Source: Ophiura sarsii (lineage: Eukaryota > Echinodermata > Ophiuroidea > Amphilepidida > Ophiuridae). Taken from it: 64,000 nucleotides of DNA. A model generated the notes under the pieces. The model was not told the origin of the DNA, ran no database searches, and saw only the letters and a list, made by a program, of their open reading frames with translations. Positions 23,485 through 33,215 of the stretch are shown here, piece after piece (the first letter of the stretch is position 1; the number at the start of each line of letters is the position of its first letter). The stretch spans positions 16,015,992 through 16,079,991 of the forward strand of contig CM069447.1 in NCBI GenBank assembly GCA_035610835.1, in the 5' to 3' direction. Both the position numbers and the translations under genes were made by a program.

Positions 23485-24689
23485 TAGTGTTGGCCGATCC
23501 AGATCGGGAGATCGGAATCGGCGCCGATCTGCAATGAATCGGTATTGAATCGGGATCGGGAAAAAAATGCAAGTTGCCGATCCACCCTACCGATCTATGG
23601 ATTATCCTTTACCTTTATTAAAAGACGTTGAATAAAAAAATTCACTGTGAAATCACAATACATTTTCAGCTTGTCGTCTGTTAAATATTCCTTGTTTTGC
23701 ACCTATATTCGTTTATCAATCATCATTAATTCATAATTGCGTCTCATGCTCTCTCATCATCATCAAAATATCAACGCTGCATTCTTGACTTGTAACGTAA
23801 TTGCAACGTAAACAGCAGCTGTGAATGTTGGGGATTTTCCCAATGATCACTAGCAGTGACTGTACAATTTACCAATACCACCATGTGCGTACATGTACAA
23901 TTTGTACATGTACATGTTCGTGTGCAGACACGCTCAAGCCACCATGTGTTTGAAAATAATTGCGTGCGCGATGTCGCATTGACAGGGTGCAACATTCGTT
24001 GCTAGTATTGCACACTACGTAGCGCAAATACTGACCACAGCGGATCGATGCTATTCAGATTAAAATAAATAAAATCAAAGATGGTAACTCGAGAAACATT
24101 GCTGACTCCCAATTTTAGTCGCACAATTGGGCGCTCTTTTAATGGATTCGCACAAATAAAATACAAATAAACTGAGACTATGCCGCCCTCATACATCGTT
24201 CAATTAATTGTACAGTGCCAGGGAACGTCCGGTAATCTTGAATACTATAGGTAAATTAATAATTAACGAACACAACTAAGCAGCGTATCGCGCACGTTGC
24301 GTGAAGCGCGCACAACTATTCGCGTGATAATTTTGGGCGCGTTCATCTTTGTACTGCGTTCGTGATGTTCGTTCAATTATTAATTTACCTATAGTACATG
24401 TAGATGTACTCTTATGAATAAACATGTCGACGCACGGTAATGAATGAAAACAAACTTTCTTCAGCGTAAACATATCAAAATGCGCCAGAAATTAATGGGA
24501 ATATATTGAAAATGATGAAACTTCTCTGCCAGGAATAACTTGCAGAATTAATAAGTTGTCATTTAAGTAAAAAAATCGGACTAAAAAGTAAGCTTATTTG
24601 ATGATTTGCTAGATCTGAATCTGCCCGATCTGTAGATTTTCAGATCGGAGATCGGTAGTTCCGATCTTGGGGTGGATCGGCCAACACTA
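23485..24689. mobile_element. hAT-like element with TAGTGTTGGCCGATCC termini
   Basis: Perfect 8-bp TATGTAAG duplication (23477-23484, 24690-24697). Ends TAGTGTTGGCCGATCC / GGATCGGCCAACACTA are followed by GATCGGGAGATCGG-type words. It carries its own nested MITE (24244-24395). No transposase ORF. Confidence 0.9.
24244..24395. mobile_element. Hairpin MITE, GAACGAACAC family
   Basis: ACTATAGGTAAATTAATAAT / ATTATTAATTTACCTATAGT is a perfect 20-bp terminal inverted repeat. The interior GCGTGATAATTTTGGGCGCG matches 4480-4615. Confidence 0.85.
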
Positions 24690-25682
24690 TATGTAAGAGC
24701 TCACAACTGATAAAATAATTTTAAAGTGATTATTTTCAGTTTATAAATGAATAGCATTATAAATAACAGATTTTACAACAAAATTAATAAAATGAGTAGA
24801 TTATGCTAATTAAAACGGGGAAAAAACACAAAATATGTTTAAAAAAATAAAAATAAAGTTCATATCTGGAAAATTTAGACCTTTAGCTTTAATTTGATAC
24901 TAAATATGTTAGGATATGAATAACTTGAAAATTAGTGGTCATGTCCACCTTTGCATGGAATTGCCCCCATGCAAATTCACGCTCATACATGTAGGTTTAC
25001 ATTGGAGGAAGGGAATTCCCCGAACATCACACGTGCGGTGTAAAACGCTGAGCGAATCTTGACCACGAGGTCGGTCGAGAACACACTGCTATCGCAAACT
25101 TAAATGGGTTTCTCTACAAACCCAAAATAATGATTTAATATTCTAGATTTAATATACAATTTCAGGGTAATTATTTTTGTTCATGATTTGTGCATTACGT
25201 TTGTTGTGTAAATCTAAAATAAGATATTAAATTTAGCTCCAGCGCTCCTTCAAGTACATTAACTCGTACTAAAAAAGTGTAAGTGTGGATTTGAATATGA
25301 TTAACTAGAAACACTAAAAAACAAAATTGTACAGGGGGTGGTGTGGCAATTTTGTGTGAAAATTGTGCACCAAAATTGCGTCATTCGTGGGTTGATTTTT
25401 CAAAACTCTGAGGGTGGCGCACCCACTCCCCCTGTGCAGACCATCTAAATCTTGTTCCACATTTCCCAAACAGTTGCACGTTTTCATGAAATTTGCCTCG
25501 AAAGTTGGCGTTCAGACCGGGCCGGGCGTTCAGATTGCGATGGCGGTCAAAATTCGGAAGCTTTGCAAATAATTTACATGGTGAATCTAAAATAATATTT
25601 TTTGGTAAAATCTAAAAAAATCCCGACCGACCGACCCTTTTTTCAGCATGTTACCGGAAACAAACATTTATTTTTATTAGGC

Positions 25683-26127
25683 CTGATTAAATTGTCAAGT
25701 TCATTGGAGGTCATTCAAGGTCATCAGGGGTCAAATAGGATCCGTAGGGCCTACATGGGAATTGGTGGAGAGAAGGGGTGGTGTGTTCTTTTGCTGATTA
25801 AATTTTCAAGGTCATTGCAGGTCAGGCAAGGTCATCTGGGGTCAATAAGATCCGTAATGCCTGGTCATTCAAAGTTGGGTCAAATATGATCCGTAATGCG
25901 TTCTTGATGGGACTTAGTGGAGGGGAGGGGGGTGGTGTGTTCTTTTGCTGATTAAATTTTCAAGGTCATTGGAGGTCATTCAAGGTCATCTGGGTTCAAA
26001 TAAGATCTTGGTGGAGAGAAGAGGGAGGTGGTGTGTTCTTTTGCTGATTACATTTTCAAGGTCATTGGAGGTCATCGAGGTCAAGTAGGATCCATAGGCC
26101 TATCTTGATGGGACTTGGTGGAGGGAA
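25683..26127 (+). repeat. Minisatellite right of the nest
   Basis: Units of irregular length (about 95-155 bp) contain GGTCATTGGAGGTCATTCAA, GGTGGAGGGAAGGGG and GTGTGTTCTTTTGCTGATTA. Continuation of 16230-16292. Confidence 0.85.
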
Positions 26128-26201
26128 GGGGCCATAGTGTGCAGCGGTGTTTTACCTCACCCTTATTATTTTCACCCCACCCTTTTTATGAAAACACCCT
26201 T

Positions 26202-27386
26202 TAGGCCCCGCCAACTTGATTTTTAGTTTCCCGTAACCCGCCCGCGCTTCATTTTCAAGCCCGCGTTTGAATTCATTATTGAAATTTTGGGGGGAAAATA
26301 CCGTATTTGCAATGAAAACGTCCGAATTCATGCACTTTGTGTGATGAAATTGTCTGATCGTACGTCGTGAACGTTGTGAAAGTAAATATATTTTATTTGC
26401 CTACCTTAGGGAGTCTTTTAACCTAAACCCTCACGTATCCCACAGTTAGTCAACAAGACAATAGCGATAAAGTAGCCACGCGTATATTTTCAGAATTGAT
26501 GGACTACATCTATGCGATCCAATCTAACGTGCTGTTATAAATACGACAATCTACGACATAGCGGTGTGCACGAATTCATCTAAATAAAATACAATTCAAA
26601 TGTTCGTTCGTTTTGAACACTAAACCATTTATATTATTTATTTTTGATACTTTTTTGGGTGAACTGCGTCATTTTTGCTATAAGAAACAAATAAATGATA
26701 TAATCCTAACCCGGCTAAAAACGTGACATAGTGTTCATGAATCATGCGGTATTCCGCGTTGCAGAATTCGGTAGACTTTACGCTGTCAGCCCACACAGCC
26801 TAGTATGTGATCTGAGTTTTTAGTGCATATTTTTCTGTGTTTTTTTTGCGGCCTTTTTGGAGACTTTTTTTATTTGTTCATGTTTTACCATAGGTGACTG
26901 TCAAAATATGCGACGGTGCGACCACTGTTTTGCTTTGTTATTCAACTGATATGAACCAATTCATATCTGGAGTACGGTTTGACATTTTCAAGCAGCTTTT
27001 AAAATTAAATGTACATGTAAGGCTTTATCAAAGTATCGTATTAAGTCTGTACCGTAGTGGGTATATGTGCTATGGTCTGCACTTACTTTGTGTAAGGTAT
27101 TCATTCCATTGTCTAAACTGTTTGAGGATGTTAAAATGACGAAGTGAAATGTTTATTCATTTTGACTAGAATAGCCTTTCTGTCACTTACATAGCCTATA
27201 TCTCTAAATTAACCCATTTCATTCTATGATGGTGTGCAGCGGTGTATAACAATACGTCTGACATCCACATTTTGTATAATAATGAAAGTCGTAAAAATAA
27301 TGAATAATGAATAATGAAATGGGTGCCTCCCCTGTTTTGAAAAAAAAATGTTACGGGAAACTAAAGATCAAGTTGGCGGGGCCTTA
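26202..27386. mobile_element. 1.2-kb element with TAGGCCCCGCCAACTTGAT termini
   Basis: TAGGCCCCGCCAACTTGATT and TTAGTTTCCCGTAAC are repeated inverted at about 27350-27386. No coding capacity recognised. Its right end directly abuts the start of the next element. Confidence 0.8.
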
Positions 27387-28078
27387 TAGGGTCATTCCAT
27401 GTCAAATCACCCAAATAAAGTGGAATTTTTAATCCTACCTTCAAATTTGCTCAAATTTGGTTTATAGAAATTACAGGGTAACTTTGACTCAACAAGCTCA
27501 AATTTCAAAATTAAAATTCATCCGACTTACGGTTTTCGCGATACGGCACGCGCTTTTCGACGATTTAGGTCAAAATGAGCGCAACCGTCAACTTTCAAAC
27601 GACCATAAATCAGTAACCCCTGGGTCAAATTAGCTGAAATTTGTGTTTTTGGAAAGGGAATTGCTTTTAAAGGAATCCAAATCTGCCATTATTTCTCAAG
27701 CATGAGCATGTTGAGTTTTCATGACCTCTTGACCTTTACTTTGACCTTGAAGTTTATTGAGCTTAAAGTTTTAAACGCGGAAAACAACATTTTAATGAAA
27801 AGAGGGGGGGGATGCACAAAAAATGCCCAAAACACAAAAGTCTTGAATAAAACAATTATAAATAAAAAACGATATGTAATAAAACAAGATAATCAAGATT
27901 TAAATGTACAAATCGTCCTTATCGAGCTAAAAACGCAGATAATATTATAAATATATGAGCCTCCGCACTGAACTCCATACCATCATTCAGAGACTGTATC
28001 ATAATTGAATAATTTGTATCATAATTTGTATTATATCGAAATGAGGGCCTGCTTGGAAATACCCTCAATAAAGAGAGC

Positions 28079-28096
28079 ATTAATAATAATAATAAT
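28079..28096 (+). repeat. AAT microsatellite
   Basis: Six AAT/TAA trinucleotide units in a row. Confidence 0.85.
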
Positions 28097-28511
28097 AGGC
28101 CTAGATATTATTATTTGCATTGTAAAAGATCGAAATTGATGCAATGCAGTACAATGTAGTACTTTTCCATAAACTTTATCCCAGCAGTCTTTGCGCGGCC
28201 GTGCCTCAATCTAATTATAATTAATAGAATTGGTACTTTCCTAGAAACTTCGATCAAGAGCATGCATACGTACTGTGCAGTTACAACACAATTTGTTAAT
28301 TGATATGACAAGGCAAACACAAACTTTCGTAACCACGGTACTTTCGTAAGCTTATTATTATTTGATATAAATTGATAATCACAATGTAGAATGTAAACAT
28401 CGTACATTTTATGCTTTCTTGGGGGAAATTTACAAAGCGAAAAAATGCTGAATTCAACAGTTACAAAGCAGAAAATTTGGGAGCTTAAATTCACCATTTC
28501 AAAAATATAAC

Positions 28512-28543
28512 TAGGCAAAGATTAGGCGTCTAATCTTTGCCTA
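28512..28543. repeat. Perfect 14-bp-arm inverted repeat
   Basis: TAGGCAAAGATTAG and CTAATCTTTGCCTA with a 4-base spacer. Confidence 0.85.
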
Positions 28544-28579
28544 ACCTTGAGGAGGGTAGGTTCAAGATGCCCATTGATG

Positions 28580-29125
28580 CCTGCGCAAACGGGGGTGGGC
28601 GTTTCCGAAAATAGGGAAAGGGTGGGGAGTTTTCCGAAAATAGGGAGGGGTGGGGAATTTTTTTCGAAAACGGGGGTGGGGCGGTTTCCGGAAACGGGGG
28701 GAGGCGTTTAACAAAAAAAGTACATTGGTTAGGTGAGGGGGGGGGGGGATCTTACATATTTTATACAAACCACGAAACATGATTTAGCCAATGGGGAAGG
28801 GTACGTTTACCAAAAACGGGGGTGTGGGGGGGGGGGCATTCCGAAAAAAACCAGGGTGGGGGTCATTCCGAAAAAAACCAGGGTGGGGGTGTTTTACAAA
28901 AATAGTTATATTGGTTAGGGGGATTAGGACAAAAACGGGGGTAGTGAGGGGTGGGGCGTTTTTCGAAAACGGGGGTAGGGAGGAAGACGTTTTCCGAAAA
29001 CGGGAGGGCGGCGTTTACAAAAAAAGGTACATTGGTTTGGTGAGGGATTGGGGGATTTGACATATTTTAATAATACAAACCACACGAAAAATGATTTAGC
29101 CAATGGGGAAGGGTACGTTTACCAA
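28580..29125 (+). repeat. G-rich minisatellite of CGAAAACGGGGGTGGGG units
   Basis: Degenerate units containing TTCCGAAAACGGGGGTGG. A larger duplicated block (CATTGGTT, TTTATACAAACCACGAAA, GATTTAGCCAATGGGGAAGG) occurs at about 28740-28815 and 29040-29125. Confidence 0.8.
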
Positions 29126-29155
29126 AAACGCAAATACATATTGTTTACTTTCAGT

Positions 29156-30679
29156 CAGGGTCTTAGCTAGGATTTAAAATGTGCCCGTCCAAAAAGAAAA
29201 GGAAAAAAATATTTGTAATGATTGACGTGCGAAGTACCAAGGTGCGAAGCACCGCGTTCCGCGCTAGCGCGGACAGGGGGGAGTCTGAGGGGGGATGTGC
29301 CCCCCTCAGCGTTCTAAAAAATTTCAATTTTCGAACCCATTTGGGGGGCACTTTTGACCGATATTTTATTGAAAATGTTTGTTGTTAAATGTTAAATAAA
29401 TATCACTTTTTAAAAAGTAATAAGCTTACTTTATGAGTCCATTTTCTTCTCTGCATGAAAATATATTAATTTTGAAAGTTATCCCTGGTAAAGAGGTTTC
29501 ATTATTTGCATTATATTCCAATTAATGTCTGCCGTTTTTGACATTTTTCCCGCCGAAGAAATGATTTCTTTCGTATACGCGCGGCCATCTTGGCTACATC
29601 CCCTAGTCGATCTTGAATATTACCGTTCGGAACATTGATGACAAAATTGTAGAGGGCGGCATAGTCTTAGTCTACCAACCGCCGGCGGCAGTATTTTGCA
29701 TTGCGTCATCGATATCGGACCACGTGCGGTTGGTGGTACCCATTTTACAGCACGACGTAACATGAGAAAAATAACATACGGGAACCAAATGCTGTTTACA
29801 TGATGATTGAAAGTAAGGCTGTGAATGCACGGGTAGTTTCGTACCCGGGTACCCGACCCGTTTTTCGGGCGGGTACCCGAAAATAGAAAAGAAAAAAAGA
29901 AGAAAAAAAAGATTTTTTTTTTTCCAATTTTTTTTTAAAGTACAAATTTGTCCCCAAAAATGACACATGTTGGGGTCAATAGAGGTCATTTGGGGACACA
30001 TTTTTTTTTTACATTTCGGGTATTCGGGTACCCAATTTGGTACCCGGGTACCCGGAATAGCGGGCGGGTACCCGGGATCCCGGGTATAAGTCACAGCCTT
30101 AATTGAAAGGTATTCCTCGAGCCAAGTTCGCATTGGTACGATAGATCGAAGTATTTAAAATGACATTTCAAGATTTTCTTGCACTATCTATGGTCGATTT
30201 TTATGCACAAATTCGAAATGTAGTTACAATTCCGTTAAATCTCGGGATACTTTGAGAAAACCGAGGGAATACCACCAGAACGACAAGTGTTTTTTCCCAG
30301 CATGGTAAAGGTTAATAATAATACATGAATATCCATCTCTTCATCAGCCAAGGTCTGAACGCATCATAAACAGTACTTATCATAATATTTGATCGGGATG
30401 TTCAATGCTTGTAGAATTGATATAAGTCGGATTCTGGACCGTTTAATATAATGACTACCATTACTTTTGTACTAGATTTTGTAGTGCCTACCGCGCCGTA
30501 TTATTTATTTGAAGTGCTCGCTTATCATGACTTTTGGAAGTTTATAATGAATTAATGATTTATTTATTTTTGTCCAAAAAACTGCCCGTCAATAAGACGG
30601 GTTGGGGATATTTCCACCCGTCCACTTTAGAAACTGCCCGTCCAAAAGACGGGTGGACGGGTCGCTGGCTAAGACCCTG
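29156..30679. mobile_element. hAT-like element with CAGGGTCTTAGC termini
   Basis: Exact 8-bp CTTTCAGT duplication (29148-29155, 30680-30687). CAGGGTCTTAGCTAGG and its inverted right counterpart CAGGGTCTTAGCCAGC, with GCCCGTCC words just inside each end. 1.5 kb including a nested MITE. No transposase ORF. Confidence 0.9.
29814..30101. mobile_element. Intact hAT-like MITE with TAAGGCTGTGA termini
   Basis: Exact 8-bp ATTGAAAG duplication (29806-29813, 30102-30109). Ends TAAGGCTGTGA / TCACAGCCTTA. The interior is dominated by GGGTACCCG palindromic words. 288 bp, nested in 29156-30679. Confidence 0.92.
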
Positions 30680-31749
30680 CTTTCAGTTTATTACTATTTA
30701 CTGTAAGTTAGTAATAAGCGATGCATTTAAGTAACCCACTTTTTATCCAGAATTTATTTTTCCCACCCTGTATGATTTCAAGGTCACCCTGTATAATGAG
30801 TTGAAATGTGTATATTTAGATTGCTTATAAATGTCTTCAGCTTTCCAAAAATGTATACTTTTGCTAAGTTAGGGTTGATAATTGTGGAGATATTCTAAAT
30901 TGAAACTCAATTGGTGTAAAAAATCATAATATGTGATGTAACGCTAAGGGTGGCGAGTTCATAACACATGGCCATACACATTAACTTGATATCTTGCCAC
31001 AAGCTAAACTTCAGCATCATTGATGCTCTCGTTTTAATAGTAAATCATACATTGATGATAAGGCCTAAATGAAAGGTATTGGATTGCCTTTTCCCGACCG
31101 ATCGGACAAACTCAGTCGGGATGGGGTTTTTTTTCTTTCAACATTTGTTTTAAAAAAATTATTATTAATTTTGAAATAACAAATTCGTTACCTCAAATTA
31201 CCCCTATGTGACTGACCCCACTCTGAAATAGTTATCCATGCCACCAGACTTTGTCTTTTTAATAACAAAATTTATTTAAACATCAGTGTATTCCAGTGTG
31301 ATTTAGCGGTAACCAGCGGCGTATCAGGCTTCTTTATTAACATGAAGTATAGCGAGCTAATGGGCAATATGGATTGGTGAATTCACGATTAAAACGTTCC
31401 ATATCACAGACAGATAAGTTTGTTTTTTGAAACTTAATAAATAAACACAAAGAAATGACACATAATCCCCTGAGTACAGTGTATTATAAATTAAGTCTAC
31501 AATTTTGTCAAACTCAAATAAAATGTGCGCCATTTTATTGACTATAAAAGCTGCTACACAAGTCATAAAGTGGATGGCAGTTTTTGTTACGCAAAAATAA
31601 AGCCAAACGTCTGACATTGATTTCATAGATTCATGGGTTGATCATGTTTGACATATTAACCCTTTTATCATTCCCAAATGTATGTCTTGTTGTTTAGATA
31701 AATGAAAATATATCTTAATTAATTGTGACACCAAGATAGAGGTTACATG

Positions 31750-31980
31750 GAAATGATATGGGGTCACATGAGGGTTATGTATGGGGTCAATCGAGGTCGT
31801 TTAGGTAGCAACATTTGTATTCCGATATATTTTTTTAATTGAAAAAGAAAATGGGGAAAAAGGGGAAACAATTTTGGGGTGGGGGCCGAAAAATGGGTAC
31901 ACAAATACCCGAAATTCCCAGTCCTAGTATGGGGTCACATGAGGGTCATGTATGGGGTCAATCGAGGTCATTTGGGTAGG
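31750..31980 (+). repeat. Two copies of a GGGGTCACATGAGGGT unit
   Basis: ATGGGGTCACATGAGGGT, then ATGTATGGGGTCAATCGAGG and TC, at about 31757-31804 and 31929-31976. Confidence 0.75.
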
Positions 31981-32429
31981 AAATGTGTACTCCCAAAATG
32001 TAAAAAAAGTTCAGGTTTTGTACAGATGTAGATCTGATGTTAGTGTAAAGTTTCAAATTTGTCGGTATTGGACTACGGCAGGGGAGTACGGGTCAAAGGT
32101 CATCCCATCCGGTAGGGGATATTTCATGATTTTTGTCTGTGGTCCCATCTTTTACCAAAATTTGAAATGTACGCGATCAACCGAAATTCAATATATAACA
32201 ATGCAATCAGGATGACAAAAAGGGGCTTCAATGTCAAATTTCAAAAGGCCACATTTTGGAAACTGCTTTGATTTGAGCGCAAGTTTTTTGCCTGTGTTCA
32301 TAATATACCTAATAGATATGTAATCTAGAAATGATTTTCAACAAAATCCAGCCAAATGATTTTGGCAAATTGGTTGAATTGGCATGGAATGGCCCATTAA
32401 TACAAAACAATCTCATATTAACCAATTTG

Positions 32430-32523
32430 TTATTTTATACTTTTTGTCTTTTGCTACAGATTTTCTGTGATTGACAGACACAATTCTACATTGTGTTGAT
32501 TGTCAACATTAACTCAACTCAAC
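32430..32523 (+). promoter_or_regulatory. CDK12/13: 3' splice site and 5' UTR leader of CDK12/13 exon 1
   Basis: A pyrimidine-rich tract (TTTTTGTCTTTTGCTACAG) ends at 32459, followed by a 64-nt leader without an upstream ATG and then the start codon in CAACATGCC context. This suggests an upstream non-coding exon rather than a promoter immediately here. Confidence 0.55.
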
Positions 32524-33215
32524 ATGCCTTCGCAACGCAGAGGGCGTAGTCCCAACCACCGACGAGGCGGAAGTCCGTCGGCTAGCGGACGCTCGCACAA
32601 AAAACACAAACAGAAACGAAAACGAGAGAAACAGAAAAGAACTAAAGAGCGGGTTAGAGAGGAACCCAAAGTGAAACCTTTAGTAGAATATGACGATATA
32701 AGCAGCGAGGAGGATGAATATCTAACGACGCCCTCGCCTGTAAGTAGTAGGGTAAGCCCCGAGGTAGAAATCATCAATAGCACGAGGGCGCTATCTCCAG
32801 GAACTGCCATTAAAATGTACAAAAATGTTCAAGAGGAACGAAACTCTCCCAATATACGTAACGTACCGCGGCAGGGGCGTGCCACGTCTAGCAGGATGCC
32901 CGATCCGCCCGCGTCGTCACGCAGTTACCGTAGCAACGAACCTAGGCCTTACAGTAGATACTCACCCGAACCGATGAGACCGATTGACGATAGGTTTCTA
33001 GGGCGGGGTTCACCTACTTATAGTAGAGCGCCACCTACCCGATACAATCATTCCCCTCCGTCGAGGAAGCGGCATTCCCCAAGTCCTCTGAAGAGGCGAC
33101 AGAGACGTAGTCCCAGCCCGTTAATGTACAGGTCGGGTAGGGGGTCACCGATGCATCATAGGTCGCGATCAGGAAGTAGGAGTCCACAGTATAGCAGAAG
33201 TCCTACTTACACAAG
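32524..33215 (+). CDS. CDK12/13: CDK12/13 coding exon 1: start codon and RS domain
   Basis: Starts at the first ATG after a candidate 3' splice site ending at 32459 (pyrimidine-rich tract then CTACAG). The 64 nt between splice site and ATG would be 5' UTR. It encodes residues 1-230 plus two bases, rich in Arg, Ser and basic clusters ([20 protein letters not shown]), with later [19 protein letters not shown] RS repeats. RS domains in this family localise the kinase to nuclear speckles. The donor is ACAAG|GTATGT after 33215. The frame stays open about 55 nt past the donor, but that extension does not resemble the family. Confidence 0.93.

Larger units (their letters stand above)
16711..24970. 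mobile_element. GGCAATTCC-type element B with GGTAACAGCGTGAC iterons, second layer
   Basis: Left ATGGGCAATTCCACGG, right CATGGAATTGCCCCCAT. GGTAACAGCGTGAC copies lie at 16725 (one change), 16897, 17456, 17870 (minus first base) and 23374 in direct orientation, and at 17850-17863 inverted. The first abuts the terminus. Four further elements are inserted inside. Confidence 0.75.
16293..25682. mobile_element. 9.4-kb composite element, outermost layer of the nest
   Basis: Ends GGCCTAATAAAAATAAAT / ATTTATTTTTATTAGGC, then TTTCCGGTAAC and CCCGACCGACC, are inverted. CTGA flanks both sides (16289-16292, 25683-25686). Removing the element rebuilds TTTTGCTGATTAAAT, exactly the sequence in neighbouring minisatellite units (for example 25789-25803), which serve as paralogous empty sites. 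Most of its length is later insertions. Confidence 0.85.
27388..32398. mobile_element. Probable 5-kb composite with GGGTCATTCCATG / CATGGAATGGCCC ends
   Basis: The left AGGGTCATTCCATGTC and inverted right TGGGCCATTCCATGCC match at 13 of 16 positions and resemble the GGCAATTCCA ends of elements A-C. Inside lie a minisatellite and two nested hAT-like MITEs. Its right edge is only 62 bp from the first CDK12/13 coding exon. The two ends may instead be unrelated copies. Confidence 0.5.
7118..32459 (+). other. Repeat-filled stretch, possible 25-kb first intron of the CDK12/13 gene
   Basis: I found no exon of a known protein in this stretch on either strand. If the candidate exon ending at 7117 splices to the acceptor at 32459, all of this is one intron. 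Parts not listed as elements (for example 7118-7800, 30690-31740) are plain AT-rich sequence. Confidence 0.4.

Noticed and set aside
28111..28518. 135-codon minus-strand ORF
   Set aside because: No domain, no splice context, AT-rich codons and position inside repeat-rich DNA; judged chance.
29672..30133. 153-codon minus-strand ORF
   Set aside because: It spans the boundaries and body of the 288-bp hAT-like MITE, so the long frame is chance plus GGGTACCCG repeats.
32500..32523. Eight extra N-terminal residues before the CDK12/13 ATG
   Set aside because: They would require a TTG start; the ATG at 32524 is the first normal start after the splice site.
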